NCBI GenBank assembly: GCA_019237595.1
Contig: JAFAGU010000004.1
Span: 1-29,047, forward strand
Source of the DNA: Betaproteobacteria bacterium
GTDB taxonomy: Bacteria > Pseudomonadota > Gammaproteobacteria > Burkholderiales > SG8-39
Direction of reading: 5' to 3'
DNA length: 29,047 nt
Shown here: one piece after another, positions 23,253 to 29,047 of the stretch
Layout of the letters: each line of letters opens with the position of its first letter
Position numbering within the stretch: the stretch's first letter is position 1
Translations under genes and position numbers: made by a program
Notes under the pieces: model-generated
The model's database searches: none
Told to the model about the DNA's origin: nothing
What the model saw: the letters and a program-made list of their open reading frames with translations, nothing else

Positions 23253-24251
23253 ATGGACAGCCGCCGACGCACATTGCTGGCCGGCGCCGCCGGCGCAGGG
23301 CCTGCCCTGCTTCTCTCGAAGAGCGAGCCGCCGGAGAACCTCCAGGTCTTGGGCACCGAGCATTGGCCGGTAAAGGACGCCGGCGGGGAGAAGGTCCGGC
23401 TCTTCGCCTGGCGCAAGCGGACGCTCAACGCGCCGAAGGGCGCGCTCGTCTTCGTCCATGGGTCCTCGGTGCAGTCGACGCCGGTCTTCGACCTGCAGGT
23501 GCCGGGGAAGCCCGAGTACTCGGTGATGGACTGGTTCGCGCGCCTCGGCTACGACACGTGGTGCTTCGATTGCGAGGGCTATGGCCGTTCCGACAAGTCG
23601 CGGCCGATCAACGCGGACATTGCCACCGGCGCGGACGACCTTCAGGCGGTCGCGGACTACGTGGCCCGGCAGACCGGCAGCTCGCGCGTCTTCCTCTACG
23701 GCGCCTCCTCCGGCGCGCTACGCGCCGCGCTCTACGCGCAGCGCCACCCGCAGCGCGTCGCGCGAATCGCGCTCGACGCTTTCGTCTGGACGGGCGATGG
23801 CAGCCCGACGCTCGCCGAGCGGCGAAGGCGCCTGCCGGAATACAAGGCGTCGAACCGGCGCCCCATCGATCGCGCCTTCATCCGCTCGATCTTCACGCGC
23901 GACGGCGCCGGAGAGGCGGCCGACCCTGCAGTCGTCGAGGCGTTCGCGGACGCGGTGCTTGCCCTCGACGACTCGATGCCCACGGGCACTTATGTCGACA
24001 TGACCGAGAAGCTGCCGCTCATCGACCCGGAGCGGTTCCTGGTACCGACCCTGATCCTGCGCGGGCAGTGGGACGGCATTGCGACGCTCGAGGACGTGAT
24101 GGGCTTCTTCGCGCGCATCCGCAATGCGGACAAGCAGCTCGCCATGATCCCGGCCGGGCACGTGAGTCTGCGCTCGCGCAACTGGCAGAGCGCCTACCAC
24201 CTCCTCGACGCGTTCTTCAGCCAGCCGCCGGCCGCCTTCACCGGCAGCTGA
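23253..24251 (+). CDS. Alpha/beta hydrolase with a probable Tat-type signal
   Basis: The 332-residue protein starts MDSRRRTLLAGAAGAGPALLL. This has a run of Arg before a hydrophobic stretch, resembling a twin-arginine signal but without the full consensus. The hydrolase fold has an oxyanion-region motif LVFVHGSS, a nucleophile elbow YGASSGA (Ser in G-A-S-S-G), a likely acid Asp in LRGQWDG and the His in PAGHVSL near the C-terminus. The catalytic triad is therefore complete. It is probably an esterase or related hydrolase; the substrate is not known. It follows the MFS gene by 2 nt. Its end lies 10 nt from the convergent Ser-rich gene. Confidence 0.9.
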   Translation: MDSRRRTLLAGAAGAGPALLLSKSEPPENLQVLGTEHWPVKDAGGEKVRLFAWRKRTLNAPKGALVFVHGSSVQSTPVFDLQVPGKPEYSVMDWFARLGYDTWCFDCEGYGRSDKSRPINADIATGADDLQAVADYVARQTGSSRVFLYGASSGALRAALYAQRHPQRVARIALDAFVWTGDGSPTLAERRRRLPEYKASNRRPIDRAFIRSIFTRDGAGEAADPAVVEAFADAVLALDDSMPTGTYVDMTEKLPLIDPERFLVPTLILRGQWDGIATLEDVMGFFARIRNADKQLAMIPAGHVSLRSRNWQSAYHLLDAFFSQPPAAFTGS

Positions 24252-24261
24252 CCGCCCGCCG

Positions 24262-24654
24262 CTACTTCGACTGGCTCGTCGATGAAGCGTCGCTCGCCGG
24301 CGTATCGCTCGCCGACGGCGTGGACGAACCGTTGCTCGACGCGTCCCCGGCCGCGGGCGCGGTCGATGGGCCGCTCGGCGAGGAGGCATCGCTCGAAGAC
24401 GAGGCTCCGCTCGACGTCCCGCTCGCGCCGGAAGCGCTCGAAGGCGCGGCGGACGATCCGGTGCTCGAGGAGTCCGTCTTGGCGGCCTCGTCCTTCAGGC
24501 ACTGGTCGCGGGCGTCGCCCGTCATGCTGTCGCAGCGCGGTGACTCGCCCGCGCGCATGGGATCGGACGGGTTCTGCGGCAGCGCCTGCGCCGACGCGAG
24601 GGCCGAGGCCCCCAGGAGAACGGTTGCGAGCGCAGCATGGAATGCTTTCTTCAT
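24262..24654 (-). CDS. Small exported Ser/Ala-rich low-complexity protein
   Basis: The ATG at 24654 has GGAGG five nt upstream and gives 130 residues. MKKAFHAALATVLLGASALASA is a standard Sec signal peptide. The mature part has a short conserved-looking stretch with two Cys (SPRCDSMTGDARDQCLKDEA). From about residue 62 on it is almost entirely Ser, Ala, Gly, Thr, Pro and Asp. The two Cys could form a disulfide in the periplasm. Short exported proteins with a C-x(n)-RDxC segment and a disordered tail are common in betaproteobacteria and mostly unstudied. I do not assign a function. A 137-nt gap separates it from the divergent FMN reductase. Confidence 0.75.
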   Translation of the reverse strand: MKKAFHAALATVLLGASALASAQALPQNPSDPMRAGESPRCDSMTGDARDQCLKDEAAKTDSSSTGSSAAPSSASGASGTSSGASSSSDASSPSGPSTAPAAGDASSNGSSTPSASDTPASDASSTSQSK

Positions 24655-24791
24655 GTGACCTCCAGGGCAAGTGTGGAAACGGCCCCCGGCGGGGAGCAAG
24701 CCCCATGCCGATGGTCTGTCGTTTCGCTGTCGCGCCCCGCCCGACAAGACCGCCGGTTAGACTTCGCGTCCCTTCCCTTCGGACTCTCGCC

Positions 24792-25358
24792 ATGGCCGAA
24801 CCCGTCCTGAACATCCTCGGAATCAGCGGCAGCCTTCGCAAAGCCTCGTACAACACCGCCGCCCTGCGCGCCTGCGCCTCGCTGCTGCCTTCCGGCATGA
24901 AGCTCTCCTTCGCGGACATCGGCGACCTGCCGATGTACAACCAGGACGTGTTCGACTCAGGCATTCCGGCGCCCGTGCGGCGCTTCGAGGCGGAGCTGCG
25001 GGCGGCCGACGCCGTGCTGATCGCGAGCCCCGAATACAACTTCTCGATCCCGCCGGTGCTCAAGAACGCGATCGACTGGGTGTCGAAGCTGCCGAACCAG
25101 CCCTGGCAGGACAAGCCGGCGGCGATCTTCTCGGCCTCGCAGGGGCCCATGGGCGGCGCGCGCGTGCAGTACGACCTGCGCAAGGTTCTCGGTCAGCTCT
25201 GGTGCCACATCCTGCCGAAGCCCGAGGTGTTCATCGGCGCGGCGCAGACCAAGATCGACGCCCGCGGGCAGATCACCGACGAGACGACGCGCAAGTTCCT
25301 GACCGACCTCCTGGCCGGCTTCAAGCCCTGGATCCTGCGCATGAAAGCGAAGGCCTGA
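24792..25358 (+). CDS. NADPH-dependent FMN reductase family protein
   Basis: The 188-residue protein begins MAEPVLNILGISGSLRKASYNTAALRA. The phosphate-binding loop GSLRKxSYN is the FMN-binding motif of NADPH-dependent FMN/azoreductase-type flavodoxin-fold enzymes. SPEYNFSIPPVLKNAIDW is the other family signature, and SASQGPMGGARVQYDLR follows. Such enzymes reduce FMN, quinones, azo dyes or chromate with NAD(P)H; the true substrate is not evident. The ATG at 24792 is chosen because upstream in-frame sequence is Arg-rich noise. It is followed after 2 nt by a carboxymuconolactone decarboxylase-like gene, suggesting a shared role in redox or aromatic metabolism. Confidence 0.94.
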   Translation: MAEPVLNILGISGSLRKASYNTAALRACASLLPSGMKLSFADIGDLPMYNQDVFDSGIPAPVRRFEAELRAADAVLIASPEYNFSIPPVLKNAIDWVSKLPNQPWQDKPAAIFSASQGPMGGARVQYDLRKVLGQLWCHILPKPEVFIGAAQTKIDARGQITDETTRKFLTDLLAGFKPWILRMKAKA

Positions 25359-25360
25359 CC

Positions 25361-25741
25361 ATGGACAAGAAACCGCACCAGGAGCGCTTCGACGCCGGCC
25401 TGAAGACCCGCCGCGAGGTGCTCGGCCCTGAGTACGTGGACAAGGCCATGGCGCAGGTCGACGACTTCAGCCGGGAATTCACCGACCTCTTGAACACCTA
25501 CTGCTGGAACGACATCTGGAACAGGCCGGGCCTGCCGAGGAAGACCCGCTCGCTCCTCAACCTCGCGATGCTGAGCGCGCTCGGCAAGGAGCACGAGCTG
25601 AAGCTCCACCTGCGCGGCGCCCTCAACAACGGCGTCACGAAGGACGAGATCAAGGAGACGCTGCTACAGGTGGCGATCTACTGCGGCGTACCGGCGGCCG
25701 TCGTCGCGTTCCGCTGCGCCCGCGAGGCCTTTTCCAAGTAG
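25361..25741 (+). CDS. Carboxymuconolactone decarboxylase family protein (PcaC-like)
   Basis: The 126-residue protein has the usual length and the PcaC-like pattern LGPEYVDKAM...FSREFTDLLNTYCWNDIW...LPRKTRSLLNLAMLSALG...ELKLHLRGALNNGVTKDEIKETLLQVAIYCG. There is no CxxC pair as in AhpD, so PcaC-type decarboxylase activity (4-carboxymuconolactone in the protocatechuate route) is more likely than peroxidase activity. No other pca gene is in the window, so the physiological substrate may differ. It overlaps no gene upstream. Its last 78 nt overlap the 3' end of the convergent oxidoreductase. Confidence 0.92.
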   Translation: MDKKPHQERFDAGLKTRREVLGPEYVDKAMAQVDDFSREFTDLLNTYCWNDIWNRPGLPRKTRSLLNLAMLSALGKEHELKLHLRGALNNGVTKDEIKETLLQVAIYCGVPAAVVAFRCAREAFSK

Positions 25742-27034
25742 CCGCTCCATCTCGCGCCGCACGCGCACGGCCGGCGCGTTCGGGTCGACGGCGACGTCGC
25801 TCCACCGCAGCGGCTGGCCGGCCGGGATCGGCTTCAGCACTTTCCAGCCATGCGCGAGGCCGAGCGGCAGGTAGCCCTCCCTAAAGGATTTTTCCGCCGG
25901 CACGAGGCGTCCCGCGACCGTGTACCCGCCTTCGCCATCTAGGATTTCATTCTGCTTCAAGTCTTTTTTGCTAAAGGCCACCGCGTCGCCCCGCCAGCCA
26001 GTCGGACAGCCCGTGGGCTCGCCGCGCAAGCCGACCGAGGCGACGGAGATCCCGACCTCGAGCCCGATCAGGTGCCAGCGCTTGTAGAGGCAAGCATAGC
26101 GGCCGCTCGCATCCGTCTTGACGCCGTACTCCGCGAAGCAGCGCTGGATGTACTCGCTCTCCCCTTCGAAGACGACGAACACGCCAAAGCGAATGTCGTA
26201 CGCGATCGGTTCGCCGTTCCCTCTCAAAGAAGAAACGACTTCAACCTGCCCCTTGTGATGAAGGACGCCGCCCTCCGCGCGCGGGCGCATGAGCGCCGGG
26301 ATCTCGTCGATCGAGCCCGGCGGATAGAGCAGTCCTTCGGGAGCGGGGGTGAGGCCCGTGGCGTTGCACACTGCCGTCGTCTCGATGGAAGGCTTCGAGC
26401 CATCTAGGAAGGAGTTGAACATCTTGGGATTCAGGCCGCCGAGCCTCGCCTGCTCAGGGGTGAGGCCATAGTGGCCCCAGACGGTCTCGGGCGTCGACTG
26501 GGCGAAGCGCGGGAGCCACTTGTGGCCGCGCCCCGCCGCGACGACCGGGAATCCTGCCGTTCGGGCCCAGTCGACGAGGTCGCAGATGAGCGCCGGCTGG
26601 TCGCCGTAGGCAAGGCTGTAGACCACGCCTGCTTCCTTTGCCTTCCTCGCGAGCAAGGGGCCGCAGAAGGCGTCGGCCTCCACGGTGACCATGACGACGT
26701 GCTTGCCGTTCCGGAAAGCTTCGAGCGCATGCTCGACCGCCGCCATGGGATTGCCCGTCGCCTCGATCACGATATCGACCTGCGGGCTCGAGACGAGCTT
26801 CTTCCAGTCCTCCGAGACAGGCGTGCGCTCGATCGCCTCCTTGGTCCAGCCCACGCGGGCAAGGTTCGCGCGAGCGTTGTCCGGCGAAAGGTCCGCGACG
26901 CCCACGAGGCGAATCCCCGGAGTCTTCGGGACTTGAGCGAGGTACATCGCCGCGAACTTCCCGGCACCGATCAGGCCCAGGCGCAGCGGCTGCCCGGATT
27001 CTTCCCGTTCTTTCAGTTTTGAAAATAGATTCAC
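25664..27034 (-). CDS. NAD(P)-binding oxidoreductase with C-terminal SAF domain
   Basis: The GTG start at 27034 lies one nt after the stop of the dioxygenase gene and gives 456 residues. An N-terminal Rossmann domain begins LGLIGAGKFAAMYLAQ (about residues 19-34) and has IEATGNPMAAVEHA. This part looks like homoserine dehydrogenase and Gfo/Idh/MocA enzymes. The C-terminal part, from about residue 360, is a SAF domain (FSKKDLKQNEILDGEGG, LKPIPAGQPLRWSDV). Proteins of this kind are sometimes named 'flagellar biosynthesis protein FlgA' because of the SAF domain, which is misleading. The last 26 codons overlap the convergent decarboxylase-like gene and are Arg/Ala-rich, so they may be a non-conserved extension. 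Reaction not known. Confidence 0.88.
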   Translation of the reverse strand: MNLFSKLKEREESGQPLRLGLIGAGKFAAMYLAQVPKTPGIRLVGVADLSPDNARANLARVGWTKEAIERTPVSEDWKKLVSSPQVDIVIEATGNPMAAVEHALEAFRNGKHVVMVTVEADAFCGPLLARKAKEAGVVYSLAYGDQPALICDLVDWARTAGFPVVAAGRGHKWLPRFAQSTPETVWGHYGLTPEQARLGGLNPKMFNSFLDGSKPSIETTAVCNATGLTPAPEGLLYPPGSIDEIPALMRPRAEGGVLHHKGQVEVVSSLRGNGEPIAYDIRFGVFVVFEGESEYIQRCFAEYGVKTDASGRYACLYKRWHLIGLEVGISVASVGLRGEPTGCPTGWRGDAVAFSKKDLKQNEILDGEGGYTVAGRLVPAEKSFREGYLPLGLAHGWKVLKPIPAGQPLRWSDVAVDPNAPAVRVRREMERLLGKGLAGAAERDDGRRYAAVDRHL

Positions 27035-27035
27035 T

Positions 27036-27869
27036 TCAAGCGGCCTTCTGCTCCTCGTTGGGCGTGCCGTTCTTCCACGGCAGCGGCACGTCGTAGTCGC
27101 GCAGCAGGCAGTCGTCCGGCAGGCACTTGATCGGCGTGAAGTCGCGGTGGGCGATGTACCCGGGCCGCTTGAACCGCCGGATGTGGTTCGACACCGCGCA
27201 GAGCGAGAGGTACACGCTCACCCGGTTCCACGGCGAGAGGTTCGACGTCGACGCGTGCACCAGGCAGCCATGGAAGAGGATCATGGAGCCGGCCGGCCCC
27301 TTGGGCGCGACGATGCCGCCCTTCTCGACCAGCTTGGCGATCGTCTGGTGATTGATGACCCACAGGGGATAGCTCGTCGTGCTCGTGTCGTGCGATGCAT
27401 CGAGCACGCCCTGCTTGTGGCTGCCCGGGATGAACATGAGCGGGCCGTTGAACTCGTTCACCTCGTCGAGGAAGATGGCGACGTTCATGGCGCGCGCCTC
27501 GGGCATCTCGTCGTCGGCGCGCCAGGTGCCGTAGTCCTGGTGCCACTGCCAGACGTCGCCGTCGAACGCCTGCTTGCCGTTGATCTTGAACTGGTGCATG
27601 TACACGTCCTCGCCGAAGACCTGGACGATCGGCTCCACCATGCGCGGGTGGCGGGCGAGCCGGGCGAAGGGATAGCTATACAGGTGCGCGGCGAAGTTCG
27701 TGCGCACCACGTCGCCCGTCTTCTCGCGCACGTTCTCGGGCCGGCGCTGCGCATAGAGCGCCGGGACTTCGTCGGTCAGGACCCTGACTTCGTCCGGGGT
27801 GAAGAGCGACGGAAAGAAAAGGTAGCCGTCACGGTCGAACTGCTGGATCTGCTGGGCGGAGAGCCTCAT
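27036..27869 (-). CDS. Phytanoyl-CoA dioxygenase (PhyH) family protein, EctD-like
   Basis: The 277-residue protein is an Fe(II)/2-oxoglutarate dioxygenase. The metal site is H110-x-D112 in WQWHQDYGTW, with the distal His205 in LVHASTSN and a likely 2-oxoglutarate-binding Arg216 (SPWNR). The stretch ADDEMPEARAMNVAIFLDE followed by NGPLMFIPGSHK is strikingly like ectoine hydroxylase (EctD) and close PhyH proteins. No ectABC genes are in the window, so ectoine is not assumed to be its substrate. It starts inside the 3' end of ftsB (41-nt overlap) and is followed after 1 nt by the SAF oxidoreductase. This suggests an oxidation pathway placed downstream of eno-ftsB. Confidence 0.9.
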   Translation of the reverse strand: MRLSAQQIQQFDRDGYLFFPSLFTPDEVRVLTDEVPALYAQRRPENVREKTGDVVRTNFAAHLYSYPFARLARHPRMVEPIVQVFGEDVYMHQFKINGKQAFDGDVWQWHQDYGTWRADDEMPEARAMNVAIFLDEVNEFNGPLMFIPGSHKQGVLDASHDTSTTSYPLWVINHQTIAKLVEKGGIVAPKGPAGSMILFHGCLVHASTSNLSPWNRVSVYLSLCAVSNHIRRFKRPGYIAHRDFTPIKCLPDDCLLRDYDVPLPWKNGTPNEEQKAA

Positions 27870-28143
27870 GGCGCTTGTCCTCCACCTGGAAGAATACTTC
27901 GTCCGGCCGCATCATTCCAAGCTCGTATCGCGCGCGCTCCTCGATCGCGTCGGTGCCTTCCTTCAGGTCCCGCACCTCCGCCGCGAGGCCCGCGTTGCGG
28001 GCCTCGAGCCGGGCGTTTGCCTCCTTGTGCCTCGCGAGCTCGTCCTCCATCCTCCAGGCGCGCAGCCACCCGCCTTTCCCCAGCCACAGGGGGTACTGGA
28101 TCGCCACGATGAGGGCGGCGAGGATGGCGGCGAGGACTCTCAC
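27829..28143 (-). CDS. ftsB: Cell division protein FtsB
   Basis: The 104-residue protein has the FtsB layout: a single N-terminal membrane helix (VLAAILAALIVAIQYPLWLG, about residues 3-22), a coiled coil from about 33 to 65, and the conserved ERARYELGMMRPDEVFFQV region. FtsB bridges FtsL and FtsQ in the divisome at the inner membrane. It lies 4 nt after eno, the standard eno-ftsB order of beta- and gammaproteobacteria. The C-terminal tail beyond VEDK overlaps the start of the dioxygenase gene by 41 nt. Confidence 0.94.
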   Translation of the reverse strand: MRVLAAILAALIVAIQYPLWLGKGGWLRAWRMEDELARHKEANARLEARNAGLAAEVRDLKEGTDAIEERARYELGMMRPDEVFFQVEDKRHEALRPADPAVRP

Positions 28144-28147
28144 GCGC

Positions 28148-29047
28148 TCAGGGTCCCAGCTGCCGGAACGCCTCGCGCCCGGGGTAGCTCACCGAGTCGC
28201 CGAGATCTTCCTCGATGCGCAGGAGCTGGTTGTACTTCGCCACGCGATCGGAGCGCGAAAGCGACCCGGTCTTGATCTGGAGCGCATTCGTCCCGACCGC
28301 GATGTCGGCGATCGTCGTGTCCTCCGTCTCGCCGGAGCGGTGCGAGATGACGGTGCCGTAGCCCGAGCGCTTGGCGAGCTCGATGGCAGCGAAGGTCTCG
28401 GTGAGCGTGCCGATCTGGTTGACCTTGATGAGGATGGCGTTCGCGACGCCCTTGCGGATGCCTTCGCGGAAAATCCTGGGGTTGGTGACGAAGACGTCGT
28501 CGCCCACGAGCTGCAGCTTCCCGCCGAGGCGTTCGGTCAGCGCCTTCCAGCCGTCCCAATCCTCTTCCGCCATGCCGTCCTCGATCGAGCAGATCGGGTA
28601 GCGGCCCGCGAGATCGGCCAGGTAGTCGGCGAATTCCGCCGGCTTCAATTTCCTGTTTTCGGAATCGAGGACGTAGGCGCCGTCGCGATAGAACTCCGAG
28701 GCGGCGCAGTCGAGCGCCACCATCACGTCCTTGCCTGCGCTGTAGCCGGCAGCGCCGATCGCCTCGAGGATGAGCTCGATCGCCGCCGCGTGCGTCTCGA
28801 GGTCCGCCGGAGCGAAGCCACCTTCGTCGCCGACCGCCGTGGACATGCCCCGCTTGTCGATGATGGCCTTCAGCCGATTGAAGATCTCCGAACCGGACCG
28901 AAGCGCCTCGCGAAAGGACTTGAACCCTACCGGAACGATCATGAACTCCTGCATGTCGAGCCGGTTGTTCGCATGGGCGCCGCCGTTCACCACGTTCATC
29001 ATCGGCACGGGCATCTTCATCGCGCCCGAGCCGCCGAAGTAGCGGTA
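28148..29047 (-). CDS. eno: Enolase, C-terminal part (cut by the window edge)
   Basis: The visible 299 residues plus stop are the C-terminal two-thirds of enolase; the N-terminal 130 or so residues lie beyond the right edge. Landmarks are PVPMMNVVNGGAHANN, TAVGDEGGFAP, the metal ligand Asp in ALDCAASEFY, SIEDGMAEEDWDGW, QLVGDDVFVTN, ILIKVNQIGTLTE and the signature VISHRSGETEDTTIADIAVG. It converts 2-phosphoglycerate to phosphoenolpyruvate in glycolysis. All visible active-site residues are normal. ftsB follows after 4 nt. Confidence 0.97.
   Translation of the reverse strand, partial: YRYFGGSGAMKMPVPMMNVVNGGAHANNRLDMQEFMIVPVGFKSFREALRSGSEIFNRLKAIIDKRGMSTAVGDEGGFAPADLETHAAAIELILEAIGAAGYSAGKDVMVALDCAASEFYRDGAYVLDSENRKLKPAEFADYLADLAGRYPICSIEDGMAEEDWDGWKALTERLGGKLQLVGDDVFVTNPRIFREGIRKGVANAILIKVNQIGTLTETFAAIELAKRSGYGTVISHRSGETEDTTIADIAVGTNALQIKTGSLSRSDRVAKYNQLLRIEEDLGDSVSYPGREAFRQLGP

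Noticed and set aside
27036..27869. Naming the dioxygenase ectD
   Set aside because: Motifs are EctD-like, but no ectoine synthesis genes are near and the wider PhyH family shares these residues.

Overview
The window is GC-rich, gene-dense DNA that looks like the chromosome of a betaproteobacterium, probably Burkholderiales or a close relative. The grounds are the eno-ftsB gene order at the right edge, a tctCBA set with a Bug-type binding protein, uniform GC-rich codon use, and many 1-4 nt gene overlaps. No rRNA, tRNA, CRISPR array, insertion sequence or prophage gene was recognised. Both edges cut a gene: an Lhr-type helicase on the left and enolase on the right.

Layout. (1) 1-919: the start of an Lhr-like helicase (minus) diverges from a small exported, probably outer-membrane, protein (plus). 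(2) 924-5932, minus: a two-domain KaiC-like ATPase, a short receiver protein that looks like a hybrid histidine kinase with its kinase core missing, then tctC-tctB-tctA. (3) 6017-14703, minus: a tightly packed chemosensory operon in the order STAS protein, membrane coiled-coil protein with a CheZ-like FQDITQQ motif, two CheY proteins, CheA, a receptor without a periplasmic domain and with a C-terminal EWKEF, CheW, CheR, CheD, CheB. A sigma70-like promoter with a perfect TTGACA lies just upstream. (4) 14829-17433, minus: a second receptor with a periplasmic sensor, followed by a soluble GGDEF diguanylate cyclase. (5) 17434-17783: a 350-nt divergent intergenic region with hairpins. (6) 17784-21554, plus: a FeeM-like N-acyl amino acid synthase candidate and a 990-residue 7TM-PAS-GGDEF-EAL protein. 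(7) 21556-29047: a small two-helix membrane protein; an MFS transporter and exported alpha/beta hydrolase pair; a Ser-rich exported protein; an FMN reductase and carboxymuconolactone decarboxylase-like pair; then, on minus, eno-ftsB-PhyH/EctD-like dioxygenase-SAF-domain oxidoreductase.

How the genes may work together. About 17 kb (4.4-21.6 kb) is given almost entirely to signalling: a complete receptor-CheA-CheW-CheY pathway with full adaptation enzymes (CheR, CheB, CheD), two cyclic-di-GMP enzymes, a possible acyl-amino-acid signal synthase and a KaiC-like switch. There are no flagellar or pilus genes here, so the output (swimming, twitching or another function) cannot be told from the window. 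The most unusual items are the apparently core-deleted hybrid kinase next to kaiC, the membrane-anchored protein with a CheZ-type D-x-x-x-Q pair in an operon with two CheY proteins (one with Ala at the conserved Thr switch position), and the FeeM-like gene coupled to a GGDEF-EAL gene.
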